64,000 nucleotides of DNA from assembly GCF_013387495.1 (NCBI RefSeq), contig NZ_JABZEE010000035.1, positions 116,643-180,642 of the forward strand, read 5' to 3'. This document shows positions 1 through 8,761 of this stretch, in pieces. The notes beneath the pieces were generated by a model. It did no database searches. It was not told the origin of the DNA and worked only from the letters and a program-made list of their open reading frames with translations. Position numbers and translations under genes: made by a program. The stretch comes from Streptomyces sp. PKU-EA00015 (GTDB lineage Bacteria > Actinomycetota > Actinomycetes > Streptomycetales > Streptomycetaceae). Position 1 is the first letter of the stretch. The number at the start of each line of letters is the position of its first letter.

Positions 1-78
1 CTCCGGCCCCGGCCCGCTCGGCGGAGTGTCCTGGTCCGGGACGCCCCCGGTGCCGTCTCGTCGCAGCGCCCCCGTCAC
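1..78 (-). CDS. dprA: DprA-like DNA processing protein, N-terminal fragment (runs off the window)
   Basis: Only the first 26 codons lie in the window, so the product cannot be recognised from its own domains. The GTG start at 78-76 overlaps the TGA stop of the yifB gene (GTGA), which indicates translational coupling. In Streptomyces and most actinobacteria the gene directly after the YifB/ComM gene is dprA, the RecA loader for incoming single-stranded DNA; the assignment rests on that synteny. The visible residues are a Gly/Pro/Asp-rich unstructured start. Confidence 0.5.
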   Translation of the reverse strand, partial: MTGALRRDGTGGVPDQDTPPSGPGPE

Positions 79-1694
79 CGCGCCGCCCCCGCGACGGCCG
101 GAACGCCCCTGGTGATGCCCGTGCGCAGTTCGAGAGCGAGGGCGACGTCCTGTGCCTCCGGCCGGTCGTGTCCCGCGAGGTCGGCGATCGTCCACGCGAC
201 GCGCAGCACCCGGTCGAGACCGCGCGCCGTGAGCAGCCCGCGCTCCACGTCCCGCTCGGCCGCGCCCAGGGCCCCGGGCGCGACGGTCCAGCGGGTGCGC
301 AGCTCATGGCCGGGCACCTCGCTGTTGACCGTCCACGGCGTGCCCTCGAGGCGGGCGGCGGCCCGCTGTCTGGCCTCCTGTACGCGATCGGCGACCATCG
401 CCGTGGACTCGCCGCGCCCGCCGTGGCCGAGCAGGTCGGAGCGGCTCACCGGCTCGACCTGGATCCGCAGGTCGACCCGGTCGAGCAGCGGCCCCGACAG
501 CCGCGCCTGGTACCGCCTGATCACGGACGAGGGGCATTCGCAGCCCGCGCCGTGCAGGGTGTGCCTCCCGCACGGGCAGGGATTGGCGGCGAGCACCATG
601 AGGAACCGGGCGGGCAGCCGCACCACTCCCCCGCTCCTGGCGACCACGACATGGCCCGACTCCAGTGGCTGACGCAGAGCGTCCAGCGCCTTTCCCGAGA
701 ACTCGGGCGCTTCGTCGAGAAAGAGCACCCCTCGGTGCGCCAGCGAGACCGCGCCCGGCTTCGGCAGCCCGTTGCCCCCGCCGACCAGGGCCTGCATGGT
801 GGCCGAGTGGTGCGGCGCGCAGTACGGCGGGGTCCTCACCAGCGGCTCGCCCGGCGGCAGGATGCCGGCCACCGAGTGGACCGCCGTCACCTCCAGGGAC
901 TCCCGCCGGGTCAGTGGCGGCAGGACGGCGGGCAGCCGCTCGGCCAGCATCGTCTTGCCCGCGCCGGGCGGCCCCGAGAGCAGGAGATGGTGCCCGCCGG
1001 CCGCCGCGACCTCCAGCCCGGTGCGCGCCGCATGCTGGCCCGCCACGTCGGCCAGGTCGGGCCCGTCGCTGTACGGCCGGTCGACCGCAAGTCCGGTGCC
1101 GACACCCGCGCCGGGGACCAGGAGGCCCGCGAGCATGGCGTCGGGGCGGCCCGGCTCGGCGGGCTCCTCGTCCGGGACCGGCTCGTCGGCCAGGACGGCG
1201 ATGAGCTGGCGCAGGCTGCGCACCCCGAGCACCGAGATCCCCGGCACGAGCGCGGCCTCCCCGGCCGTCTGCTCCGGGACGACCACATGCTCGTATCCGG
1301 CCTCGGCCGCGGCGAGCACTGCCGGGAGGACCCCGCGCACGGGCCGTACCCGGCCGTCGAGCCCGAGCTCCCCGATCAGCACGAGATCGGCGATCTGCCG
1401 CGGGTCGACGCGCTCGGCGGCGCCCAGGACGGCACACGCCACGGCCAGGTCGAATCCGCTGCCGCCCTTGGGCACAGAGGCCGGGCTCAGCCCCACCGTG
1501 AGCTTCTTCTGCGGCCATTCGCCGCCCGAGTTGACCACGGCCGCGCGCACCCGGTCCCGGCTCTCCACCAGGCTCTTGTCCGGCAGACCGACCAGGGTGA
1601 ACGCGGCGACCCCCGGCTCCAGGTCCGCCTGGACCTCGACGACCACGCCCTCGACGCCCACGAGCGCCACGGAACACGCACGGGCGAACCCCAT
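75..1694 (-). CDS. YifB/ComM family Mg-chelatase-like AAA+ ATPase
   Basis: 539 residues, full length for the YifB/ComM family. The N-terminal 170 residues form the Lon-protease-like S5 fold (motif VAAFTLVGLPDKSLVESRDR); the Mg-chelatase-type AAA+ core follows with Walker A GPPGAGKT near residue 242, Walker B VLFLDEAPEF, a Cys-rich PCPCG stretch, and a C-terminal Mg-chelatase domain. ComM in Vibrio is a hexameric helicase that helps branch migration during natural transformation; the role in Streptomyces is not established. It starts directly after the yraN stop and overlaps the dprA start, so yraN-yifB-dprA read as one operon for DNA uptake or recombination. Confidence 0.93.
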   Translation of the reverse strand: MGFARACSVALVGVEGVVVEVQADLEPGVAAFTLVGLPDKSLVESRDRVRAAVVNSGGEWPQKKLTVGLSPASVPKGGSGFDLAVACAVLGAAERVDPRQIADLVLIGELGLDGRVRPVRGVLPAVLAAAEAGYEHVVVPEQTAGEAALVPGISVLGVRSLRQLIAVLADEPVPDEEPAEPGRPDAMLAGLLVPGAGVGTGLAVDRPYSDGPDLADVAGQHAARTGLEVAAAGGHHLLLSGPPGAGKTMLAERLPAVLPPLTRRESLEVTAVHSVAGILPPGEPLVRTPPYCAPHHSATMQALVGGGNGLPKPGAVSLAHRGVLFLDEAPEFSGKALDALRQPLESGHVVVARSGGVVRLPARFLMVLAANPCPCGRHTLHGAGCECPSSVIRRYQARLSGPLLDRVDLRIQVEPVSRSDLLGHGGRGESTAMVADRVQEARQRAAARLEGTPWTVNSEVPGHELRTRWTVAPGALGAAERDVERGLLTARGLDRVLRVAWTIADLAGHDRPEAQDVALALELRTGITRGVPAVAGAAR

Positions 1695-2057
1695 CTAGGC
1701 CACCCCCCGGGCGTGCTCGACGACGGCAGCCCCGCGCCGGGGCAGCGTCACGCCCACGAGATCGATGCGCACTCCGCCCGGCGGCGGGCCTCCGTACCGC
1801 TCCAGCCAGCAGTCGGCGAGACGCCGGAGCCGCCTCGCCTTGGCCGGGGTGACGGCGGCCATCGGATGCTCGTAGCAGCCGGCTCTGCGGGTCTTGACCT
1901 CGCAGACCACCACCGTGTCGCCGTCGCGGGCGACGATGTCGATCTCACCGGCGCGTCCACAGCGCCAGTTCCTCGCCAGCAGGCGCATTCCGGACCCGAC
2001 CAGCAGCCGTGCCGCCAGGTCCTCGCCGTACCGTCCCAGTGCCCCCGTCGCGTTCAT
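1695..2057 (-). CDS. YraN family (UPF0102) endonuclease-like protein
   Basis: 120 residues from the ATG at 2057, chosen because the conserved N terminus MNATGALGRYGEDLAA begins there; a longer reading frame to 2159 adds residues with no family resemblance. The restriction-endonuclease-like fold is visible as GEIDIVARDGDTVVVCEVKTR, with the D...ExK catalytic pattern (E, D, E-x-K). Family members are common next to yifB and dprA and are presumed nucleases of unknown substrate. Its stop codon abuts the yifB start codon. No biochemical role can be stated from sequence. Confidence 0.9.
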   Translation of the reverse strand: MNATGALGRYGEDLAARLLVGSGMRLLARNWRCGRAGEIDIVARDGDTVVVCEVKTRRAGCYEHPMAAVTPAKARRLRRLADCWLERYGGPPPGGVRIDLVGVTLPRRGAAVVEHARGVA

Positions 2058-2176
2058 TCCGGCACCACCTCCGGCACCGACTCTGATACGCCCGCCCCGG
2101 AGTTGGGGATCTTGGGGGAAAACCGTGGACAACTGCCGGATTGTGGAAAACTCCGTCACCCGGAGGGGGACAGCCG

Positions 2177-2485
2177 TCAGCTGCCGGGCAGCTCCAGGTC
2201 GCTCTTGTTGAGCTCCTCGATGTTCACGTCCTTGAAGGTGAGCACCCGGACCTGCTTGACGAAGCGGGCCGGGCGGTACATGTCCCAGACCCAGGCGTCG
2301 GCCATCGAGACCTCGAAGAAGACCTCACCCTGCACCGAGTGCACCTGCATCTCGTAGTCGTTGGTGAGGTAGAAGCGGCGCTCGGTCTCGATCACGTATT
2401 TGAACAGCCCGACGACATCTCGGTACTCCCGGTAGAGCTTCAGCTCCATCTCGGTCTCGTACTTCTCGAGGTCCTCGGCGCTCAT
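2177..2485 (-). CDS. DUF2469 family small acidic protein
   Basis: 102 residues starting MSAEDLEKYETEMELKLYRE at the ATG of 2485; upstream in-frame residues are not conserved in the family. The protein is rich in Glu, Tyr and aromatic residues with no signal peptide or membrane segment. DUF2469 is almost restricted to actinobacteria and highly conserved there (also next to yraN), but no function is known to me. It sits between the Nudix gene and yraN with short gaps, probably in the same transcript as both. Confidence 0.9.
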   Translation of the reverse strand: MSAEDLEKYETEMELKLYREYRDVVGLFKYVIETERRFYLTNDYEMQVHSVQGEVFFEVSMADAWVWDMYRPARFVKQVRVLTFKDVNIEELNKSDLELPGS

Positions 2486-2540
2486 GGCATGTTCCCCTTC
2501 AGCCTTGCGTCCCCCTATTGTGCGCCAGCGTCCTGGGCCC

Positions 2541-3047
2541 CTAGACGATTTCCGGGGCCAGTACCACCGGCACACGCGGAGGTCCTTCGTCGAGCAGCGT
2601 ACGCAGCAGCTCGGCGAGCCTGGTCGGGTACACCGTCTCACGGGCCGCCGACAGTTCGGCGCAGGTCCACCACCTCAGGCCCCTGACGCTTCGGCGCTCC
2701 AGGTCCGTGAGCGCCTGCGGGACCGCATCGGTGCAGGTGGTGCGCGCCAGGAAGTACCACTCGTCCTGGTCCCAGCGCCGCCCGGCGAACGGGAACGAGC
2801 AGTGCCGCTGCCACAGGACGGGCCCCAGTTCCACCTCGGTGATCCCGGTCTCCTCGGCCAGCTCGCGCAGCGCCGCCTCCTCGCGGCTCTCGTCCCCCTC
2901 GAGACCGCCGCCGGGGGTGAACCACCAGTCGTCCGCCGGATCGTCCGGCTCGAAGCCGTGCATCAGCAGGATCCGGTCCTGCGGGTCGAGCAGCACGACC
3001 CGGGCGACCTTCCGCGATCCGGCCGCGGCCGGCACCTCATGCGGCAC
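2541..3047 (-). CDS. Nudix hydrolase
   Basis: 168 residues. The Nudix box is intact: GGGLEGDESREEAALRELAEE then TGI fits GX5EX7REUXEEXGU, so metal binding and pyrophosphohydrolase activity on a nucleoside diphosphate linked to X are expected; the substrate is not predictable. The region before the box (DDWWFTPGG) is typical of small MutT-like actinobacterial enzymes. The GTG start at 3047 lies 11 bp inside the sipZ end, so the two are translationally coupled; in S. lividans a mutT-like gene is known to be cotranscribed with sipZ. Confidence 0.92.
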   Translation of the reverse strand: MPHEVPAAAGSRKVARVVLLDPQDRILLMHGFEPDDPADDWWFTPGGGLEGDESREEAALRELAEETGITEVELGPVLWQRHCSFPFAGRRWDQDEWYFLARTTCTDAVPQALTDLERRSVRGLRWWTCAELSAARETVYPTRLAELLRTLLDEGPPRVPVVLAPEIV

Positions 3048-3777
3048 CCGCGGTCACCGCCTGCTTGCGCCGTCCCCCGCCGATCCGGGCGGCCACCGGC
3101 CCGTACGCCGCGCCGCCCACGATGAGGACGGCTCCGGCCACCACGGCCGCGACCATGAGCCCCACCGGCCCCGGCCGGGACACCCCGCCGGGCAGTGCGG
3201 CGAATCCCTCGGGGCGGTCCACCGCCCCGCCGCTCAGCGGCCAGGCCACGGCGTCCACACGTGCCTCCACGGCCGAGCGGGGCACCGATCCCTGGCCCGC
3301 CTCCTGGAGGTGGGACCGGGAGTCCAGGGAGCCCTTGCGTTCGTCGCCGAGCAGGAACAGCTGGCCCTCGGGCACCTGCGCGGTGAACTTCTCCGCGGCC
3401 GGCCCCGAGCTGTGCAGATACGGTTCGTCGACGGCCTTGCCGTTGACCGTCAGGCGCCCCTCGTCGCAGCAGGTGATCTCGTCGCCGCCGATCCCGACCA
3501 CGCGCTTGATCATGGGCATGTCGCCCCAGGTCGTGTCGCGGAAGACGACGACGTCACCGCGCCGCACCTCGTCGCCGGATATGCGCTCGGCGAGGACCCG
3601 GTCGCCCGCCTGCACGGTCGGCGACATCGAGTCCGTGGGGACCGTGTACGGCTGGTAGACCAGGGCGCCCCAGACGAATCCCCCGAGGAAGAGCACACAG
3701 CCCACGGCCACGGCTATGCCCGACAGGGCCGCCCCGAGCCGGCCCTGACCGTCGCCCTCACGTCGTGCACCGCTCAT
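3037..3777 (-). CDS. sipZ: Type I signal peptidase SipZ
   Basis: 246 residues. It removes signal peptides from secreted pre-proteins at the outer face of the membrane using a Ser/Lys dyad: Ser in PTDSMSPTV and Lys in MIKRVVGIGGDEI are both present. There is an N-terminal membrane segment (about 15-37) and a second one near the C terminus (about 205-230), as known for the Streptomyces Sip proteins other than SipW. Box E reads GDERKGSLDSR, with Glu where the paralogues here have His or Asn. Fourth in a tandem sipW-X-Y-Z cluster; a 69-bp gap separates it from sipY, agreeing with reports that sipZ starts its own operon in S. lividans. Confidence 0.93.
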   Translation of the reverse strand: MSGARREGDGQGRLGAALSGIAVAVGCVLFLGGFVWGALVYQPYTVPTDSMSPTVQAGDRVLAERISGDEVRRGDVVVFRDTTWGDMPMIKRVVGIGGDEITCCDEGRLTVNGKAVDEPYLHSSGPAAEKFTAQVPEGQLFLLGDERKGSLDSRSHLQEAGQGSVPRSAVEARVDAVAWPLSGGAVDRPEGFAALPGGVSRPGPVGLMVAAVVAGAVLIVGGAAYGPVAARIGGGRRKQAVTAGAA

Positions 3778-3846
3778 TCCAGCACTCCCGCCTCGGAGAT
3801 CCCGTCCCCGGATGCCGGTACCGGGTCTGCTGTCCGGGACCGCACA

Positions 3847-4767
3847 CTACCCGGCGGTACGCACCTGTGGTGTGCGGTCCTGCCTCCTCCTGCGCCACAG
3901 CACGATCGGCACGGCACCGGCCAGGCCGAGGGCCGCCGGCGCCGAGGAGAGCGCGGCGGCCACTCCCGGCTGCTCGAAGGTGTCCGGCACGGGGAGCGTG
4001 GACCAGCGGTTCAGAGGCCAGGCCACGACGACCGCACGGCCGACGACCTTCTCGACGGGGACGAAGCCGCCGTTGACGTCCTCCATGTGGTACCGGGAGT
4101 CCTGGGAGTTCTGGCGGTTGTCGCCCATCACCCAGATCCGGTCCTTCGGCACGGTCAGCGGCCCGAAGGAGGACTGCTCGTCGCACGGAGTGCTGCCCGG
4201 GTGGATGTACGGCTCGTCCAGCGGCTTGCCGTTGACCTTGAGCGGACCGTCCTTCTTGCACTCCACGGTGTCGCCGGCGACCGCGATCGTCCGCTTGATG
4301 AGGTCCTTCTCCTCGGAGGACGGCATCAGCCCGATGAAGCTGAGGACCTCCTGGAGCACGTTCGGCTCCGGCGTGGGCTCGCCTTCCAGCCAGCCGCCCG
4401 GGTCGTGGAAGACGACGACCTCGCCGCGCTCGGGCTCGGAGCCGAACCACGGCGAGAGCTTGTCGACGAGCACCCGGTCGCCGCGCTGCAGCGTGTTCAT
4501 CATCGAGTCCGACGGGATGGAGAACGCCTGCACCAGGAAGGTCTTGATCAGAAGCGCGAGCAGCAGCGCGATACCGATCAGGAGCGGCAGTTCCTTCCAG
4601 AAGGATCGCTGCTGCTTCTGTCCCGTACCGCTGCCCTCCGGCGCGTCGTCGTCCCCGGTCGCCGGCACCGCCCCGTCCGTCACGTCCGAGGGCTGCTCGG
4701 GGGGTCGCCCCTGCCGGTCCTCGGGATCATCGTGTCCGGACCGTGCGCCGACCGCCACGTCCCCCAC
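3847..4767 (-). CDS. sipY: Type I signal peptidase SipY
   Basis: About 306 residues. Catalytic Ser lies in IPSDSMMNTL and Lys in LIKRTIAVAGDTV; box E is GDNRQNSQDSR. N-terminal membrane segment near residues 70-90 follows a 60-residue acidic, Pro-rich cytoplasmic leader; a second hydrophobic segment is at the C terminus before RRRRQ. Start: GTG 4767 sits 5 nt after a GAGGAG, while an alternative GTG at 4773 overlaps that site. The gene begins inside the 3' end of the sipX frame, an unusually long overlap of about 88 bp. SipY is the main signal peptidase in S. lividans according to published work. Confidence 0.9.
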   Translation of the reverse strand: MGDVAVGARSGHDDPEDRQGRPPEQPSDVTDGAVPATGDDDAPEGSGTGQKQQRSFWKELPLLIGIALLLALLIKTFLVQAFSIPSDSMMNTLQRGDRVLVDKLSPWFGSEPERGEVVVFHDPGGWLEGEPTPEPNVLQEVLSFIGLMPSSEEKDLIKRTIAVAGDTVECKKDGPLKVNGKPLDEPYIHPGSTPCDEQSSFGPLTVPKDRIWVMGDNRQNSQDSRYHMEDVNGGFVPVEKVVGRAVVVAWPLNRWSTLPVPDTFEQPGVAAALSSAPAALGLAGAVPIVLWRRRRQDRTPQVRTAG

Positions 4768-5735
4768 ATCCACTCCTCACTCTGCGCCAACCGCCTGCCC
4801 CGTACAAGGAACAGGCCCACCACTCCCATAACGAGCGGGAGTTCCGCAGGGCTCGGGAGCAGGACCATTCCGTTCAGATCCTGAGAGGACACACTATTCG
4901 ACCTCGGTGCCGCCGCGGTCTCTCCGGCGCGCGCGTTCGGGACGGATGCGTAGGTCTCCGGTTCCTCCAGTCTGCGCCAGTGGTCCAGCGGCCAGGCGAT
5001 GACGACGGCGCGTCCGACGACCCGGTCCTCGGCCACGGTGCCCTCGCCCTCCTCGTCGAGGTGGAAGCGGGAGTCGGCGGAGTTGGAGCGGTGGTCGCCC
5101 ATCACGAACAAGCGCCCGGCGGGCACTTTCACGTCGAATTTCATGGTCGACGGAACGTTTCCGGGGTGCAGATAGGGCTCGTTCAGCGGCACGCCGTTGA
5201 CGGTGACGAGGCCGTTCGCGTCGCAGCACTTCACGGTGTCCCCGCCGACCGCCACGACCCGCTTGATCAGGTCGCGCTCGTCGTCGGACGGCAGCAGCCC
5301 GATGAACGTCAGCACCTGTTTGACCTGCTTGACCACGACCGGATCGTCGGCCTTCGGCTTCTCGTCCTGCGGCAGCCAGCCGCCGGGGTCCTTGAAGACA
5401 ACGACGTCGCCGCGCTGCGGCTTCGAGCCGAACCACGGCGTGAGCTTGTCGACCAGGACCCGGTCCTGGATGCGGATCGTCTGCTCCATCGAGCCGGACG
5501 GGATGACGAAGGCCTGCACGAGGAACGTCTTCAGCACCAGGGCTATGAGCAGCGCCACGGTGATCAGGAGGGGTATCTCCTTGACGGCCGAGCGGCGGCG
5601 TTTGCGCCGGACCTTCTGCGCGAGCCTGCGCCGCTCCGCCCGGCCGGGAAGGGGCCGCGCGCCGTCCGTGGGCCGGGTCCCGGTGGGCAGCCGGGTGTCG
5701 GCCCGGTGGCTGGCACGGCGTCCGCGGTTACCCAT
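4680..5735 (-). CDS. sipX: Type I signal peptidase SipX
   Basis: 351 residues from the ATG at 5735 (a GTG two codons upstream at 5741 is also possible). Catalytic Ser in IPSGSMEQTI, Lys in LIKRVVAVGGDTV, box E GDHRSNSADSR. A strongly basic N-terminal leader (RRKRRR) precedes the first membrane segment, and a C-terminal hydrophobic segment (LPLVMGVVGLFLV) gives a second anchor. The frame continues about 30 residues past that anchor through the start of sipY; this tail is Pro/Gly-rich and could reflect a displaced stop codon. The start overlaps the sipW stop, so sipW-X-Y are probably one transcript. Confidence 0.9.
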   Translation of the reverse strand: MGNRGRRASHRADTRLPTGTRPTDGARPLPGRAERRRLAQKVRRKRRRSAVKEIPLLITVALLIALVLKTFLVQAFVIPSGSMEQTIRIQDRVLVDKLTPWFGSKPQRGDVVVFKDPGGWLPQDEKPKADDPVVVKQVKQVLTFIGLLPSDDERDLIKRVVAVGGDTVKCCDANGLVTVNGVPLNEPYLHPGNVPSTMKFDVKVPAGRLFVMGDHRSNSADSRFHLDEEGEGTVAEDRVVGRAVVIAWPLDHWRRLEEPETYASVPNARAGETAAAPRSNSVSSQDLNGMVLLPSPAELPLVMGVVGLFLVRGRRLAQSEEWMWGTWRSAHGPDTMIPRTGRGDPPSSPRT

Positions 5736-6507
5736 GGGCACCGCCGGACAGTGGATCGGGATCCGGGACGCCGGCGAAGGCGTCGGTGGGCTCCAGGCCG
5801 GACCAGCGCCCCGCGGGCCAGCCGATCCAGTCGGCCCGGCCGATCACCCTGTCCACGGGCACCATGCCGCCGCCCGGCTCACCGAGGTGGTCCCGGGAGT
5901 CGCGTGACGCGCTGCGGTGGTCGCCCATGACCCACAGTTTGCCCTCGGGGACGACGATGTCGAAGGCCACCTCCGAGGGCAGGCCGTCGGGGTGGAGGTA
6001 TCTCTCCTCGACCGGTACACCGTTCACCTCGATCCTGCCCTCCGTGTCGCAGCAGACCACCCGGTCCCCGCCCGTGCCCACCACGCGTTTGACGAAATCC
6101 GTCTCGGCAGGTTCCGCGAGCCCGAGCATGGCGAGCCCCTCTCGTACTACGGAACTGACGGGGTTTTCCATCAGTTCCTCGGGTACGAAGGAACCTCTGC
6201 CGTCGAAGACGACGACGTCTCCGCGTGCCGGCCCGGAGCCGGACCGGTAGGCCAGCTTGTTCACCAGCACCCGGTCGCCGACCTGCAGGGCGGGTTCCAT
6301 GGAGCTGCTCGGGATCTGGAAGGGCTGCACCACGAAGTGGCTGAACAGCAGGACGAAGACGGTGCAGGCGACACCGGTCAGCGCCGCGGTGCGCAGGGAC
6401 ATCCGGGAGAGCCCGGAACGACGCGCGGAGCGCGACCCCTCTCCCTGCGCCCCGTCGTCGGGTGCGGAAGAGCGGTCGCGCTCCGTGTGCTGTGCTTCGG
6501 TGTCCAT
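5728..6507 (-). CDS. sipW: Type I signal peptidase SipW
   Basis: 259 residues. Catalytic Ser in IPSSSMEPAL, Lys in FVKRVVGTGGDRV, box E GDHRSASRDSR. One N-terminal membrane segment (about 36-58, TAALTGVACTVFVLLFSHFV) follows a charged leader. Unlike its three neighbours it has no C-terminal hydrophobic anchor, which is the known distinguishing mark of SipW in S. lividans. First of the four tandem signal peptidase genes, 57 bp after rplS. The 57-bp gap is small enough for read-through from the ribosomal operon. Confidence 0.92.
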   Translation of the reverse strand: MDTEAQHTERDRSSAPDDGAQGEGSRSARRSGLSRMSLRTAALTGVACTVFVLLFSHFVVQPFQIPSSSMEPALQVGDRVLVNKLAYRSGSGPARGDVVVFDGRGSFVPEELMENPVSSVVREGLAMLGLAEPAETDFVKRVVGTGGDRVVCCDTEGRIEVNGVPVEERYLHPDGLPSEVAFDIVVPEGKLWVMGDHRSASRDSRDHLGEPGGGMVPVDRVIGRADWIGWPAGRWSGLEPTDAFAGVPDPDPLSGGAHG

Positions 6508-6564
6508 CGGTGGCAGAGCCTATCCGGCCGCCCTGTGACACCGGGCGCGCGTATGAGCCGGAGC

Positions 6565-6915
6565 TCAGTTGTCGCGCTTCTCCTTGATCTTGGCGGCCTT
6601 GCCGCGCAGCTCGCGCAGGTAGTACAGCTTGGCGCGACGGACGTCACCGCGGGTGACGAGCTCGATCTTCTCGAAGATCGGGCTGTGCACCGGGAAGGTG
6701 CGCTCGACGCCGACGGAGAAGGAGACCTTGCGGACCGTGAAGGTCTCGCTCACGCCCGCGCCCTGGCGGCGGATGACGACGCCCTTGAACTGCTGGATAC
6801 GGGAGCGGTTGCCCTCGATGACGCGAACGTGGACGTTCACGGTGTCACCGGGACGGAAGGCCGGGACGTCGGTGCGCAGCGAAGCCGCGTTGACGCTGTC
6901 GAGCAGGTGAGCCAT
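6565..6915 (-). CDS. rplS: 50S ribosomal protein L19
   Basis: 116 residues from ATG 6915 (MAHLLDSVNAASLR), the usual L19 length; nine upstream in-frame codons are not conserved. Signature motifs include FRPGDTVNVHVRV, FKGVVIRRQG and RRAKLYYLRELRGKAA. L19 lies at the 30S/50S interface. Last ribosomal gene of the rpsP-khpA-rimM-trmD-rplS group, the standard bacterial order, and followed by the sip cluster. An intergenic stretch of 125 bp separates it from trmD, enough for an own promoter. Confidence 0.97.
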   Translation of the reverse strand: MAHLLDSVNAASLRTDVPAFRPGDTVNVHVRVIEGNRSRIQQFKGVVIRRQGAGVSETFTVRKVSFSVGVERTFPVHSPIFEKIELVTRGDVRRAKLYYLRELRGKAAKIKEKRDN

Positions 6916-7040
6916 GGTGGTCTGCTTCCTCGCCGATGCCACAGGTCATCGACGGAATGTCGTGATGAGAAGGGGTGCCTCCGCCGGGCGGGCGTCGTTC
7001 CCCCTGTGGCAGGGGCGCCGGCCGGACGTACAGCAGCGGC

Positions 7041-7862
7041 TCATTCTTCCATGGCCTCGGGCCTGCGCCAAAATCGGCCGCCGGGCTCCGGGGCCCAGCC
7101 GAGCAGGGAGAGCATCTCCCTGTCCTTCTTGTCGAAGGCGGCGGGGTCGCAACGTTCGATGAGGTCGGGCCTGTTGAGGGCCGTACGGCGGAACGCCTCG
7201 TCCCGTCGCCAGCGCGCGATCTTCCCGTGATGGCCGCTGATCAGTACGTCCGGGATCGCGCGTCCGCGCCAGACGGGGGGCTTGGTGTAGACGGGCCCCT
7301 CCAGCAGATTGGCCATGGCGCCGGGCGCGAAGGAGTCGTCCCGGTGCGACTCGGCGTTGCCGAGGACGCCGGGGAGCAGCCGGGCCACGGCCTCCGTGAT
7401 GACCAGGACGGCCGCCTCGCCGCCCGCCAGCACGTAGTCGCCGATGGAGACCTCGTACACCGGCATGCGCGTCGCGTACTCGTCGACGACCCGGCGGTCG
7501 ATGCCCTCGTAGCGGGCGGGCGTGAAGACGAGCCAGGGCCGCTCGGAGAGCTCGACGGCGAGTTCCTGGGTGAAGGGGCGGCCGCTGGGCGTCGGGACGA
7601 CCAGGACGGGGCCGTGGGCGCCCGACTCGTAGCCGTTCGCGAGGACCTCGTCCAGGGCGTCGCCCCACGGATCGGTCTTCATGACCATGCCGGGGCCGCC
7701 GCCGTACGGGGTGTCGTCGACCGTGTTGTGGCGGTCGTACGTCCAGTCGCGCAGGTCGTGCACGTGGACGCCGAGCTGCCCTCGGGCGCGCGCCTTGCCG
7801 ACGAGGGAGACGTTCAGCGGCTCCAGGTACTCGGGGAAGATCGTGACGACGTCGAGCCGCAT
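7041..7862 (-). CDS. trmD: tRNA (guanine-N1-)-methyltransferase TrmD
   Basis: 273 residues starting MRLDVVTIFPEYLEPL. It methylates G37 of tRNAs with a G at position 36, preventing +1 frameshifting. The SPOUT trefoil-knot motifs are seen: YGGGPGMVMK, YEGIDRRV, SIGDYVLAGGE and SYRDDSF-like SHRDDSF. The ATG overlaps the rimM TGA by one base (TGATG), so the two are translationally coupled, as in many actinobacteria. Confidence 0.97.
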   Translation of the reverse strand: MRLDVVTIFPEYLEPLNVSLVGKARARGQLGVHVHDLRDWTYDRHNTVDDTPYGGGPGMVMKTDPWGDALDEVLANGYESGAHGPVLVVPTPSGRPFTQELAVELSERPWLVFTPARYEGIDRRVVDEYATRMPVYEVSIGDYVLAGGEAAVLVITEAVARLLPGVLGNAESHRDDSFAPGAMANLLEGPVYTKPPVWRGRAIPDVLISGHHGKIARWRRDEAFRRTALNRPDLIERCDPAAFDKKDREMLSLLGWAPEPGGRFWRRPEAMEE

Positions 7863-8410
7863 CAGGACTCTTCCTCGCGGCTGGACACGATCTCGGCCTG
7901 GCTGTCGTCGATGAGGCCGGGCGGCGGGTCGATGACGGCCTTCTGATCGGCCAGGTCGATCTCGGTGACGATCTCCTCGACGAACGGGATCATCACCTCG
8001 CTGCCGTCGGGCCGCTCGACGATGAACAGGTCCTGCGAGGGCAGATGGCTGATCTCGGTGATCCGCCCGATCTCCGTGCCGTCCGCGAGCACCACGTCGA
8101 GGTCCATCAGCTGGTGGTCGTAGTACTCGTCGGGGTCCTCGGGAAGCTCCTCGGGGTCCACCTCGGCGATGAGCAGGGTGTTGCGCAGGGCCTCGGCGGC
8201 GTTGCGGTCGCGTACGCCCTCGAAGCGCAACAGGAGCCGGCTGCTGTGCACCCGGCCCGACTCGATCGTCAGCGGCCCCGCGGCGGGCGGGTCGGTGGCC
8301 AGTACGGCGCCGGGGCCGAGCCGCAGTTCCGGCTCGTCCGTGCGCACCTCGACGGTGACCTCGCCCTTGATGCCATGGGCGCGGCCGATCCGCCCCACTA
8401 CCAGCTGCAC
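7862..8410 (-). CDS. rimM: 16S rRNA processing protein RimM
   Basis: 182 residues. N-terminal RimM beta barrel with VGRIGRAHGIKGEVTV, then the PRC barrel around YYDHQLMDLDVVL and a conserved IPFVEEIV near residue 143. RimM binds S19 and helps mature the 30S head. The C terminus ends in an acidic tail. It sits between khpA (109 bp away) and trmD (coupled). Confidence 0.96.
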   Translation of the reverse strand: MQLVVGRIGRAHGIKGEVTVEVRTDEPELRLGPGAVLATDPPAAGPLTIESGRVHSSRLLLRFEGVRDRNAAEALRNTLLIAEVDPEELPEDPDEYYDHQLMDLDVVLADGTEIGRITEISHLPSQDLFIVERPDGSEVMIPFVEEIVTEIDLADQKAVIDPPPGLIDDSQAEIVSSREEES

Positions 8411-8519
8411 GCTTGTGTCTCCTTCGATACGACGACGGGCCGGGGCGGGCCCGTAAGCCCTCCCCGGCCCGAGCCGGTGCTGCGGGGATCCGGGGGGCCG
8501 GATCCATATTCACCTTCGA

Positions 8520-8759
8520 TCAGCGGACCTGGTCCACATCGACGAGGTCGACGCGGATGCCACGGCCGCCGATGGCGCCCACGACGGTACGCAGTGCGCG
8601 CGCGGTGCGGCCGTTGCGGCCGATCACCTTACCGAGGTCGTCAGGGTGCACCCGGACCTCCAGCACGCGGCCGCGGCGCAGGTTGCGCGAGGCGACCTGC
8701 ACATCGTCCGGGTTGTCGACGATGCCCTTCACGAGGTGCTCGAGAGCCTCCTCGAGCAT
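8520..8759 (-). CDS. khpA: KH-domain RNA-binding protein KhpA
   Basis: 79 residues, essentially one KH domain: LEVRVHPDDLGKVIGRNGRT includes the KH GxxG loop (IGRNGR). KhpA-family proteins bind RNA, often with KhpB, and are conserved between rpsP and rimM in Gram-positive bacteria. ATG at 8759 is 2 bp downstream of the rpsP stop, so expression is coupled to S16. Confidence 0.94.
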   Translation of the reverse strand: MLEEALEHLVKGIVDNPDDVQVASRNLRRGRVLEVRVHPDDLGKVIGRNGRTARALRTVVGAIGGRGIRVDLVDVDQVR

Positions 8760-8761
8760 GC

